Below, in pieces: positions 35,711-48,926 of a DNA stretch of 64,000 bases. Within the stretch, counting starts at the first letter, position 1, and each line of letters starts with the position of its first letter. Source of the stretch: Eriocheir sinensis (Eukaryota > Arthropoda > Malacostraca > Decapoda > Varunidae); NCBI RefSeq assembly GCF_024679095.1, contig NW_026112161.1, positions 1 through 64,000 of the forward strand, in the 5' to 3' direction. The translations under genes and the position numbers were made by a program. The notes beneath the pieces were generated by a model. The model saw only the letters and a list, made by a program, of their open reading frames with translations, made no database searches and had not been told where the DNA came from.

Positions 35711-36735
35711 TTAAATTTACAGTGGTGTTCCACAGGGCTCTGTCCTATCACCCACTCTCTTCCTGTTATTCATCAATGCTCTTCTTTCCATAACAAACTG
35801 TCCTGTTCATTCATACGTCGACGATTCCACTCTGCATTATTCAACTTCTTTCAATAAAAGACCATCCCAACAGGAAGTACATGACTCCAGACTGGAGGCT
35901 GCTATCATTTCCGATTGGGGTAGAAGGAACCTTTTGTCCTTAAATGCCTCAAAAACTCAATTTCTCCACCTATGAACTCGACACAATCTTCCAAACACCT
36001 ATCCCCTATTCTTCGACAGCACTCATCTGTCACCTTCTTCAACACTAAATATCCTCGGTCTATCCTTAACTCAAAACCTTAACTGGAAGCTTCACATTTC
36101 CTTTCTCACTAAATCAGCTTCCTCGAGGTTGGGCGTTCTGTATCGTCTACGCCAGTTCTCCCCCGCACAATTGCTATCCATATACAGGGGCCTTGTCCGC
36201 CCTCGTATGGAGTATGCATCTCACGTGTGGGGGGGCTCCACTCACACAGCTCTCTTGGACAAAGTGGAGTCTAAGGTTCTTCGTCTCATCAGCTATCCTC
36301 CTCTTACTGATAGTATTATACCTCTTAAATTTCGTCGCGATGTTGCCTCTCTTTCTATCTTCTATCGATATTTCCACGCTAACTGCTCTTTTGAACTTGC
36401 TAACTGCATGCCTCCCCCCCTCCCGCGGCCTCGCCTCACACGACTTTCTAATCAAGCTCATCCCTATACTGTCCAAACCCTTTATGCAAGAGTTAACCAG
36501 CATCTTCACTCTTTCATCCCTCACGCTGGTAAACTCTGGAACAATCTTCCTTCATCTGTATTTCCTCCTGCCTACGACTTGAACACTTTCAAGAGGAGGG
36601 TATCAGGACAGCTTTTCTCCCGAAATTGACCTCTCTTTACGACCACTCGTATGTACATTATTCGGGAGCAGTAAGCAGCGTCTTTTTTTTTTTCTTTTTT
36701 TTTCATGCCCTTGTACTGTCTCCTTTTCTGTAAAA
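35711..36735 (+). mobile_element. LINE-A host copy, 3' part
   Basis: This resumes the copy begun at 25463, at the SGVPQGSV codons. The catalytic motif is changed (YVDD in place of YADD at about 35813-35826). A short deletion removes the ERLASDL codons near 35900. An open C-terminal region (36129-36629) leads to the 3' UTR and a poly-A near 36735. Confidence 0.85.
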
Positions 36736-36872
36736 GAAAAAAAAAGCTACAATAGCATGCAATATTCTAAGTAACCATTTCACGAGAGTGTGTAAGTTGA
36801 GAAGTGGATTGTTTCACAGTAGAACTATTACAAAACCCAGTATCATCAATATTGATCTTACATCTTACATCT

Positions 36873-37985
36873 TACCAATATACTAGACCTCTTCCTTACC
36901 TCTAACCCTTCTGCTTACTTTGTCAAACTGTTCTCTCCGTTGGGCTCCTCCAATCACAACCTTATTTATGTATCCTGTCCTATCGCTCCTGTACATCCTC
37001 TGGACCCACCAAAGAGGCGATGTTTCTGGCATTTTGCTTCAGCTCGGTGGGACGACCTGAGGATCTTGGGAGATTTCAATGTTCACCACCAGCTTTGGTG
37101 AACAAGCCTACAATTTTGCTCTCCTCAACGGTCTAGAGCAGTTGGTTCAGCACCCTACACGTATCCCCGACCGTCTTGGAGACCGGCCCAACATACTAGA
37201 CCTATTCCTTACTTCCATCCCTTGTGCTTACTCTGTCAAACTGTTCTCTCCGTTGGGCTCCTCCTATCACAACCTTATTTCTGTATCCTGTCCTATCGCT
37301 CCTGTTCATCCTCTGGACCCACCAGAGGCGATGCTTCTGGCATTTTGCTTCAGCTCGGTGGGACGACCTGGATGTACTTCTCCGATTTCCCGTGGAATGA
37401 TTACAGCTTCCAGGAGAGAGACCCCTCTGTGTGTGCCCAGCACATTACAGAGGTGATTGTCTCTGAAATGGAGGCACACACTTCATGTTCTTTCTCTACT
37501 CCTCATGCTAAAAAGCCTTGGTTTAATCATGCTTTTTCTCGTGCTATTAAAGATAGAGAGGCAGCTCACAAAAGGTACCAGAGCCTTTGCACTCCTGCTA
37601 ACCATGATCTTTATATTTCTGCCCGGAACTGTACTAAATCTATTCTTCAACTTACTAAAAGCTCTTTCATTAATAGGAAATATCAAAACCTTGCCTTTTC
37701 TAATTCTTCCCTTGACATCTGGCACCTAGCCAAAAATATCTCCAATTTCACTTCTTCCTCTTTCCCTTCTCTCCTTAACCCTGACGGCAGCACCGCCGTC
37801 TCATCTGTCTCTAAGGATGAACTCTTCACTCAAACTTTCTGTAAGAATTCCACCCTGGACGATTCTGGGCATATTCCTCCTACTCATCCCCCCTCTGACT
37901 CCTTTATGCCTGTTATTAAGATTCTTCCTAATGATGTTTTCTATGCCCTCTCTGGCCTCAACTCTCAGAAGACTTATGGACCTGT
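36873..37985 (+). mobile_element. LINE-A copy 5, internally rearranged, both ends missing
   Basis: The first 190 bp (36873-37062) carry the NILDLFLTS to [10 protein letters not shown] part of the endonuclease. They join directly to an upstream part ([12 protein letters not shown]) at 37063, after which the same NILDLFLTS to ARWDDL stretch is read again. This is a partial duplication by template switching or recombination. The linker follows (ORF 37222-38148), and LINE homology ends at GPDG, replaced by GPV at 37985. Confidence 0.8.
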
Positions 37986-38636
37986 ATACATACAGGAATT
38001 TCGAAAAAGTACCGTGTCTTTTGTCGACTGCTTGTCGGGATCTGTCCCACCCAAGTTTATTTATATTATTATGAAAGCAAATGATGACGTATATATGTAT
38101 ATAAGTAGAAAATCAACAATCACTATCCTTCCTATTCCTGTGACCTGATCCGCTTTGCATCTCTTTTTAGGTCCTCCTTGGTACTTTTTTTACACTTAGA
38201 TGCTGCACTTACTTATTCTGTGATAGTAAAGATTTGGTTCTGCGATGCGAAATTAAGGATGGGATGTCTTACGATACGGGATGACAGATGACACTATACT
38301 GGCGTCACTTGCAGGGCCTTGGCGAGCAGTCTATTATATGTAAGTCTGTGACTGTACGTGGCTCTTTAGAAATAATAAGAAAAATTAATATTGAATTTCA
38401 CATGGAATATGTTATCTCCTGACCTCCTGACCTCCTGACATTTGGTACTCGGTTTACTCGGTTCTGAAGAGTAATCAAAACCAAATTACTCGGTTTGCTG
38501 AAAGTACTCGGTTCCCACATTTATCCCTATACTGACAAACACTAGAGGGTCAACTTAAGGCTTCATCCATGCAGAGTTTGGTGTTCCTGTATAAGACTCG
38601 GCATAGCAACCATTGGCATGACTCCCTCCTCCTTCT

Positions 38637-38640
<4 letters not shown>
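37986..38640. other. Unassigned sequence
   Basis: No gene was recognised. A short direct repeat GACCTCCTGACCTCCTGAC occurs near 38420. Confidence 0.4.
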
Positions 38641-38712
<72 letters not shown>

Positions 38713-39548
38713 TGGGCGTAATTAACCCTCTGCTTCCCTCCTCCTCCACACACACACACATACACACTGCTGGGGTGACACAAGGAACGCGCATGGGGCC
38801 TCTTTGTTTCCTTATTCTGATCAACAATGCACTGTTAGACGCTCCTCATCGCTGGAAGTACGTGGATGGTTCTACAGTGGGCATCTACATCAACAACACA
38901 GCCCCTGACTACACGCCCCTACAACACATTCTGGACCGACTGCAGAGCTGGACACAAGACAACCACGTCACCATCAACACCAACAAGACGGTGGTGATGC
39001 ATTTCCCCACCTCCACCACTGCCATCCCACCGCCGGCCCTGGAGGTTGGCCCTCACCAGCTGCAGGTGGTTCAATCCACCAAACTACTTGGAGTCACCCT
39101 GGACAGCAAGCTGAGCTGGGGCAAGCATGTCACCACCATCATCAGGGAGGCTTCCTACAAACTTTTCATGCTGAGGCGCATGAAAGCACTGAGAGCCCCC
39201 AAAGGTCGCTCAAGGACCTGTACACCACCTTCATCCTTCCCAGACTCCTCTATGACTCTCCTGCTTGGGCTTCCTCCATCAACAAGACCCAGCAACGCCA
39301 ATTAGAGAGAGTGCAAAGGCGTGCATGCAGACAGACTCTGGGCAGTTCTTACACTAACTACGAGCATGCTCCACAACCCCCGTCATAGAGATCTACTCCT
39401 ACCCGCCCTCCCTCCCCCCACTAGACCCACAAGACACCACAATATTCTCGTCCCGGTCAAAACTCGCACGGAAAGATATCGGCTTAGAGCGATACCGACG
39501 CTTGTGAGGGTCACTAACACCTCCATGATCACATGACCCCTCCACCCC

Positions 39549-39635
<87 letters not shown>

Positions 39636-39753
39636 CACCCTTCCCCACTTCCCCCATTACTCATCACATGAAACTCATTGTATTGTATTTTGTGTATTTT
39701 CAGCCTTATGGCTGCCTACAAATGAATAGACAATTTATTATTAGTAGTAGTAG

Positions 39754-39793
<40 letters not shown>

Positions 39794-39841
39794 TGGGCGT
39801 GATGAACCGTCTGCTTCCCTCCTCCTCCTCCTCCTCCTCCT

Positions 39842-39907
<66 letters not shown>

Positions 39908-39958
39908 ACACATTGGGCGTAATTACCCCTCTGCTTCCCTCCTCCTCCTCTTCCACAG
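38641..39958 (+). repeat. Compound minisatellite: (CA)n blocks joined by a 45-60 bp unit
   Basis: The unit CATTGGGCGTAATTAACC, then TCTGCTTCCCTCCTCC(TCC)n, occurs after a (CA)n block at 38711, 39791 and 39911. The (CA)n blocks lie at about 38639-38711, 38750-38768, 39549-39633, 39759-39792 and 39843-39910. LINE-C lies inside the array between the first and second units. Confidence 0.8.
38769..39530 (+). pseudogene. LINE-C reverse transcriptase C-terminal half
   Basis: The reading starts at RT domain 4-5 (GVTQGTRMGPLCFLILIN, then WKYVDGST, where the expected YVDD/YADD is mutated). It goes on through TINTNKTVVMHF and STKLLGVTLDSKLSWGKH (thumb), then shifts frame near 39210 (LERVQRRACRQTLGSSYTNY in another frame). 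It is flanked by (CA)n on both sides. The family differs from LINE-A and CR1-B and is inactive. Confidence 0.75.
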
Positions 39959-42293
39959 CCACGTCCCTCCACCCCGCCCGTGTAAATAGACGCCGTGCAT
40001 CGCAACAAACCCGTAACCGTGATCCCGCAAGTACCACCACCTCTATTACCAAGCCTCTAGATAACTTTAAAATCCTTAGTTTCAATGCGCGTAGCCTAAG
40101 AAACAAATTTGATGAAGTGAGATGTCTTGCTCTAACAGAAAATTTTGACATAATTGCTATAACCGAAACATTTATCGACACCACAAATATTGATTTAAGT
40201 TCCGAATACACCATTGATGGCTACAGACTCTTCAACAAAGATCGTGTAAACCGTAGAGGCGGTGACGTCGCCCTTTATGTCAAAAGCTATTTGCAACCCA
40301 TTGACAAAACACCGGGAAACAGTAACGTTGAACATTTGTGCGTGCGAATAAACATTGCAAAAGTCAATTTAAATATATCTGTCACCTACAGACCTCCCGG
40401 GCAATCACTCGATGACGACCTTGAAATGTACAGCGTCTTAAGGCAGTCACTTAATAACAACGACTCACTGATATTAGGAGACTTTAACCTCCCCCATATC
40501 TATGGGCGACACTGTCAGGTACAGAAGGCGAGTCACATAGAATGATCGAATTTCTAGAAGAAAATTATCTAAGCCAAATGGTTTCTGAGCCAACTTGACA
40601 AAATAATATACTCGACCTTGTTATAACGACCCAAGATAACCTAGTCAGTAATGTCACGGTAGGAGAACACCTCGGTTCTTGCGATCACAAATTAGTGCGC
40701 GTCGACATTAGAGCTCAATCATCAGTGAAAATAAAGTAAAGGTGCCCAATTTCAAAAGAGCTAACTTCGTAGAAATCCGACAAAAACTAACAGAAATACA
40801 ACTATCAGATGACGGCAACGTAGAGGAAGCCTGGCTAAGCTTTAAAATTCACTTACTCACTCAGCAGAACACATTGTGCGAGAAGCGAATTAACACTAAT
40901 AAAAGCCCACCGTGGTTTAATAGCGAAATTAAACAATCAGTCAATGAGAGAAAATTGTTTTACAGGTTAAAGAAAGAACAAAGCAAGCCCGAAAACATTA
41001 GACTTTATAATGATGCCAGGCGACGAGTAAAAAGACTAGTAGATCAGGCAAAGGTAGATATGAAGAAAATATTGCAGCCAACTGTAAAAATAATCCGAAA
41101 TCTTTCTTCAGTTACATAAACAACAGAGAGGCGATCAAAAGTGGTATTGGACCTTTAACAAACAGCGACGGTGCACTAGTGACTGACAGCCAACACATTG
41201 CAAACCTCTTAAACAATTACTTTTCCTCGGTGTTTAATACTAACAGTCTTCCTCTCGCTACCACCAACACGAGTACTATTGTAAATCTCGAGCATGCATT
41301 GCCTAATTTTGAAATAACAACCGATGAAGTCTTTAAAGCTCTCCATTCACTTAAAACAAATAAAAGTCCCGGACCCAACAAAGTATATCCTATACTGTTT
41401 AAAGAAACAAAGAGCGAAATACTCTCCTCCCTCACTACCGTATTCAATATGTCCTTGCGACAAGGCATCGTCCCTTCGGATTGGAAAAATTCTAACGTGA
41501 CACCGATTTTTAAGAAAGGAGACAAAAAAATACCAGGTAACTACCGACCCATTAGTCTAACTTCAATTGTAGGTAAGCTACTCGAGAGCATAATTAGAGA
41601 CAAAATTGTGAGTTACCTCGAAAGCCACTCATTAATTGGGAATTCACAACATGGCTTACGTAACAAAAGATCCTGCCTGTCAAACCTACTGACCTTTTAT
41701 AACGATCTCTTCTCAATTTATGACGTAACCAAATCAGTGGACGTAGTCTATCTTGATTTCCAGAAAGCGTTTGATAAAGTCCCACATCATAAATTACTTT
41801 ATAAATTAAAGCAAATAGGCATTGACGGTCAAGTAAACCAATGGATCGCGAATTGGTTGAGCAACAGACAACAAAGAGTTGTGATTGACGGATTTAACTC
41901 AGAGTGGGCGCCGGTCACTAGTGGCGTCCCTCAGGGCTCGGTTCTTGGCCCAGTGCTCTTCATTATTTACATCAACGACGTGGATGTTGGACTCAATAAT
42001 CGCATTAGTAAATTTGCAGACGACACAAAGCTTGGTAACTCGGTTCTCACTGACGAAGACAGGCAAAACCTCCAAGAGGTCCAGTGTAACACGATTGACT
42101 CCTTTAAAAACAAGCTCGACCGTCACTTCCTTGAACTTAATATTAGCTAGAGTAGAAAAGCAACGTTTTGGAGCCATCTGATTAATGTAAAATCACTTAG
42201 GTTTAAGAACAGACCACCTAGTTTGGACCACGGGGTCTGTGTGGTCTGATTTTCTATGTAAATCTATGTAAATCTCTCTCTCTCTCTCTCTCT
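39959..42293 (+). mobile_element. CR1-B copy 2, 5'-truncated, internally deleted
   Basis: It starts near the end of ORF1/beginning of ORF2 ([25 protein letters not shown]). The ORF is broken by a small deletion near 40507, by TGA replacing CGA at 40597 (CpG-type change) and by frameshifts near 40735 and 41060. The RT (41179-42150) is open with [10 protein letters not shown]. At 42079 an in-frame deletion of about 240 codons joins the NLQE codons to the VQCNTIDSF codons near the C-terminus. The 3' UTR and TCTATGTAAATCTCTCTCT end are conserved. Confidence 0.85.
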
Positions 42294-42417
42294 CCCAACC
42301 CCACACTGAAGTTACCTGGTATCTTGTTTTAGTCCCTTCACTCCCAGCAGTCCTCATTTCCATCCGCTAGTGTCCATGGATATTTTTTTTTCCATGCATG
42401 CCAGAATGTTTGTTAGT

Positions 42418-43865
<1,448 letters not shown>

Positions 43866-44087
43866 GGTCATTCTATCCAACACGTTGCCCCCATTCACCG
43901 CTCCTGCCTCGCCCACTCATGCCTCACCACCACCACCCACGGTTCCTCATCCTCGACCTTTCCTCCCTCACGCCACCCGTACACCCACCCCCACCCTCTA
44001 ACCGTCCCCTCCCCGCCCAGACTCACACTCACACCCTTAATCATCCAATAGTCTCAGACCGGCGAGGTTTGTTCTATTAACACGCAT

Positions 44088-44088
<1 letters not shown>

Positions 44089-44173
<85 letters not shown>

Positions 44174-44367
44174 CCTTCCTCTCAGTAATTTTATCAGCAA
44201 TTCCTCCTCTTCTTCCTCCTCCTCCTTAAGTCATTCCCGCATTCCCTCCCTTCTTTACATGCCTTTCCCTTTCTCTCTTCCTCTTTCCCCCACTCCTTCT
44301 CTCTTTTTCAGTAATTATATAAGTAATTTCTCCTCTTCTTCCTCCTCCTCTTTCTCTTTTCCGTCGG
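44089..44367 (+). repeat. (CT)n and polypyrimidine tract with satellite-like motif
   Basis: About 85 bp of CT are followed by C/T-rich DNA. The motif TCATTCCCGCATTCCCTCCC at 44232 recurs (one variant) at 46029 and 47517, which links this stretch to the tandem duplication downstream. CR1-D begins abruptly at about 44368. Confidence 0.75.
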
Positions 44368-45965
44368 ATTGGAAACTTGCAAATGTCACACCAATTTTCA
44401 AAAAGGGGGACAAGTCTCATCCAGGAAACTATCGACCAATTAGCCTGACATCGATTGTTTGTAAGTTAATGGAGACTATCATTCGCGACAATATGGTGAA
44501 ATTCCTCGAAGAAAATAAGATAATAAATAATTCGAAACATGGCTTCCGTAGTAAGCGTTCGTGTTTGACTAACTTACTTGATTTTTTTCATTATATTTTT
44601 GAGGTGTTCGATGAAAGCAGATCAGTAGATATCATATATCTGGATTTTCAAAAGGCATTTGATAAGGTCCCCCACCAGCGATTGCTCAGCAAACTATTGG
44701 CGCACGGTATCTCGGGTAACATTCACAATTGGCTTGTTGACTGGCTCTCTGAGCGGAAACAGAGAGTAGTTCTAAACGGTGTTACATCTAACTGGCTCGA
44801 TGTCAGAAGCGGCGTACCTCAAGGATCAGTGCTTGGCCCCATGCTCTTCTTAATTTATGTTAATGATATCGATGAAGGGCTCACATGCAAAGTATCAAAA
44901 TTTGCTGATGACACAAAAATTGCAAGTAACTGCGACACTCGACGAAGAAGCTTTACAATCAGATATAAATCGACTTGCACGTTGGGCCAATCAATGGCAA
45001 ATGAAATTTAACGTTGACAAATGTAAAGTGTTGCACATCGGAAAAAATATCAATCGCGTTCGGTACGTAATGAATGGCCAACAACTTTCTGCAGTAAGTA
45101 AAGAAAAGGATCTTGGAATCACTATATCAAGCGATTTAAAGTCCGGTCAGCATTGTTCAGTGGTAGTTAAAACCGCAAACAAATTGGTTGGCTTCATACG
45201 AAAAGTCTTTAATAATAAATCTGAAAAAGTAATATTAAAACTGTATAATTCATTGGTTCGACCCCATCTAGAGTACGGTGTATAGTTTTGGTCCCTTTAT
45301 TACAGAAAAGACATAGAAAAGTTGGAACGGGTTCAACGAAGAGTAACAAAGATGATTCCTAGGTTGATAAATTTATCATATGAACAAGACTTAAAGAAGT
45401 AAAATTATTCAGCCTATCAAAACGAAGAATGCGAGGCGATCTAATAGAAGTGTTTAAAATGTTTAAAGGATTCAGTGATATTGATGTGGAAAATTACTTA
45501 ACAATTGATCGATCAAATAGAACAAGAAGAAATCACAATTTGAAGATAAGTGGTAAAAGATTCTCGTCGCACGAAGCTAAACACTTCTTCTTCAATCGAG
45601 TTGTTAATGTTTGGAACTCTCTACCCTGTGATGTCGTTGATAGCACAACAGTTACGGCCTTCAAGAATAGATTAGACAAGTGTTTTGAATCCAAAGAGCA
45701 ACTGTGATTACTCATTGTCGTAATAACGTTACGTTCTTTCGAATACTGGTGTCCTTGTCCGCTTTTATCGCTTGTTAGTGGTATAATTAATGTTAGTTCT
45801 TTACTCTTTCCTACATAAATTCCATGCAGTTTTTCCATGCTGCATGGTTCTTTTCTTTCCTGCCAGCTTTGGCAAATGAGTGGGGAAAAGCCTTCGCCTT
45901 TGCCGTCCTTCATCTTCCACCTTTGATCAGATAGTTAGTGTAGTTTGTCTACAAACAGCCTCAGT
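44368..45965 (+). mobile_element. CR1-D, 5'-truncated CR1-like LINE with 3' end
   Basis: The RT begins at [17 protein letters not shown] and has [52 protein letters not shown] and FADDTKIAS (about 44900). A frameshift near 44940 moves the reading to 44857-45285 (NVDKCKVLHIGK, SLVRPHLEYGV). A stop at 45283 and a shift near 45400 precede the last part (45429-45707). The 3' UTR ends in a CAACAGGTCTGCTGTTG hairpin, typical of the CR1 group in style. It lies within polypyrimidine DNA. Confidence 0.8.
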
Positions 45966-48926
45966 AAGGACCAACAGGTCTGCTGTTGTTTACTCTTCCT
46001 TTGTGTTCCTGTGTGTTCCTCCTTAAAGTCATTCTGCATTCCCTCCCTTCTTTAAACCTTGCCTCCTTCCTCTCTCTCTCCCTCTTTCCCTTCCTTCTCT
46101 CTCTTTCCCCCTCCTCCCTCTCTCTCTCAGTAAATCTATCAGCCATTCATTCTCTGCTTATTCATCTTCTTTCAGTTGCTATTATATTTTTTTTAATATT
46201 CCCTCCCTTTTGTACAAGTCCCCCCCTCTCTCTCTCTCTTTCCCCTTCCCTCTATCTATCTGTTTCTCCTCTTTTTCATCTCCCTCCCTTCCTTCCCTCT
46301 TTCCTCTACTTCCCCTTCCTCATTCTCCATCCCTCCATCCTTCCCTTCCCCTCCTTTCTTCCTCGTCCTTTTCCATACCAATCCCCTTCAACCTTCCTTT
46401 CCTTCTCCTTCCTTTCTCTTTCCTTTTTCTTCCCCTCCTTCCCTACCCTGTCCGTCTCCCTTTTACCCCTTCCAAATCCCTTCCCTTCCGTCTCCACGTC
46501 CCTTTCCCTCTGTCCATTCCTCTAACTCTTTCTTCCTTCCTTCCCTTCCCTAATATTGTCAGCCATTTCTCATCCTCCTACAGTCCTTGCGTTCCTTCCT
46601 TTCCCAACAAGCGTGTCATCGTGCCCCATATCCGCGCTCTCTGATTCCATCAACCCTCACTCGTTGAAACTGCAAATCCACATCTTTTCTAGTCTTGGTG
46701 TAACAAGTCTTTCGCCCACTTCCTAGTCCCTGTTTTCATTTCTCTCCCCTCTGTTGAGCACCTCTAAACACGCTTCCTGCAAGTGTGTTCTGCCTTTCCC
46801 ATTCCTCTTCCTTCTTCCTCTTCTTCTTCCCCTTTCCTTCTACTTCTTCCTCCTTCCATCCCTTCTTTTCCCCTTCCCTGCATGTCTCTTCTTCCCTTTC
46901 CTTCTCACCTCCCTTCTCTTCCCTTACTCCTTCCTCTCCTTTTCCATCCCTTCTTTTCCCTCCTTCCCTGTCTCTTCCCTTCTTTTCCTCGTTCCTTCCT
47001 TTCTCTCCTTCCCATCCCTTCTTTCCCTCTCCTTCCTGTCTCTTCCCTTCTTTCCTCGTTCCTTCCTTTCTCTCCTTCCTTCATCCATTCTTTTCCCTCC
47101 TTCCCTGAACTCTTTCCTTTCCTTTCCCCTGACCTATCTTTCTCGTTCCTTCCTTTTTTTCCTGTTTCTTGTGCCCTCCTGTCTGTCTCATTGTCGTAAT
47201 AACGTTACGTTCTTTCGAATACTGGTGTCCTTGTCCGCTTTTATCGCCCGGTTAGTGGTAGCAGTAATGGTAGTTCTTTCCTCTTTCCTACATAAATTCC
47301 ATGCAGTTTTTCCATGCTGCATGATTCTTTTTTTCTTTCCTGCCAGCTTTGGCTGGAGAGATGGGGGGGTGGGGAGGAGCCTTCGCCTTTGCCGTCCTTC
47401 ATCTTCCACCTTTGATCAGATAGTTAGTGTAGTTTGTCACAAACAGCCTCGTAAGGACCAGCAGGTCTGCTGTTGTTTACTCTTCCTTTGTGTTCCTTTG
47501 TGTTCATCCTTAAAGTCATTCCCGCATTCCCTCCCTTCTTTACATGCCCCTTCCTCTCTCTCTCCCTCCTTCCCTTCCTTCTCTCTCTTTCCCCCTCCTC
47601 CCTCTCTCTCTCAGTAAATCTATCAGCCATTCAATCTCTGCTTATTCATCTTCTTTCAGTTGCTATTATATTTTTTTTAATATTCCCTCCCTTTTGTACA
47701 AGTCCCCCCCTCTCTCTCTCTTTCCCCGTACCTCTATCTATCTGTTTCTCCTCTTTTTCATCTCCCTCCCTTCCTTCCCTCTTTCCTCTACTTCCCCTTC
47801 CTCATTCTCCATCCCTCCATCCTTCCCTTCCCCTCCTTTCTTCCTCGTCCTTTTCCATACCAATCCCCTTCAACCTTCCTTTCCTTCTCCTTCCTTTCTC
47901 TTTCATTACCTACTCTTCCCTCCTTCCTACCCTGTCCCGTCTCCCTTTTACTCCTTCCAAATCCCTTCCCCTTCCGTCTCCCGCGTCCCTTTCCCTCCCA
48001 GTCCATTCCTCTAACTCTTTCCATTCCCTTCCCTTCCCTAATATTGTCAGCCATTTCTCATCCTCCTACAGTCCTTGCGTTCCCTTCCTTTCCCAACAAG
48101 CGTGTCATCGTGCCCATATCCGCGCTCTCTGATTCCATCCCCTCACTCGTTGAAATGCAAATCACGTCTTTTCTAGTCGTGGTGTAACAAGTCTTTCGCC
48201 CACTTCCTAGTCCGCTGTTTTCATTTTCTCTCCCCTCTGTTGAGCACCTCGAGGGAACACGCGGCCTGCAAGTGTGTTCTGCCTTTCCCTTATTCCTCTT
48301 CCCTTCTTCCTCTTCTTCTTCCCCTTTCCTTCTACTTCTTCCTCCTTCCCATCCCTTCTTTTCCCTCCTTCCCTGCATGTCTCTTCCCTTTCCTTCTCAC
48401 CTCCCTTCTTTCCCCTTACTCCTTCCTCCTTTCCATCCATTCTTTTCCCTCCTTCCCTGCATGTCTCTTCCCTTTCCTTCTCACCTCCCTTCTTTCCCCT
48501 TACTCCTTCCTCCTTTCCATCCATTCTTTTCCCTCCTTCCCTGTCTCTTCCCTTCTTTCCTCGTTCCTTCCTTTCTCTTCTTTCCATCCATTCTTTTCCC
48601 TCCTTCCCTGTCTCTTCCCTTCTTTCCTTGTTCCTTCCTTTCTCTCCTTTCCATCCATTCTTTTCCCTCCTTCCCTGTCTCTTCCCTTCTTTCCTCGTTC
48701 CTTCCTTTCTCTCCTTTCCATCCATTCTTTTCCCTCCTTCCCTGTCTCTTCCCTTCTTTCCTCGTTCCTTCCTTTCTCTCCTTCCCATCCCTTCTTTTCC
48801 CTCCTTCCCTGCATGTCTCTTCCCTTCTTTCCTCGTTCCTTCCTTTCTCTCCTTCCCATCCATTCTTTTCCCTCCTTCCCTGTCTCTTCCCTTCTTTCCT
48901 CGTTCCTTCCTTTCTCTCCTTCCCAT
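45713..48926 (+). repeat. Tandem duplication, unit about 1.48 kb (45713-47189 and 47190-48926)
   Basis: CTCATTGTCGTAATAACG begins both units (45710 and 47188). Shared landmarks at constant offset include TTTGATCAGATAGTTAGTG, CAACAGGTCTGCTGTTG, TCATTCTCCATCCCTCC, GCGTGTCATCGTGCCC and GCAAGTGTGTTCTGCC. Each unit holds the CR1-D 3' UTR and a long polypyrimidine stretch, so the duplication happened after CR1-D inserted. The second unit is longer because of an expanded 67-bp minisatellite. Confidence 0.85.
48350..48926. repeat. 67-bp polypyrimidine minisatellite
   Basis: Units beginning CCATCCATTCTTTTCCCTCC start at 48584, 48651, 48718, 48785 and 48856. Earlier units near 48352-48580 are longer (about 76 bp, with GCATGTCTC and CTCACCTCCC). 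Long Phe/Ser/Pro/Leu reading frames here are artefacts. Confidence 0.85.
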
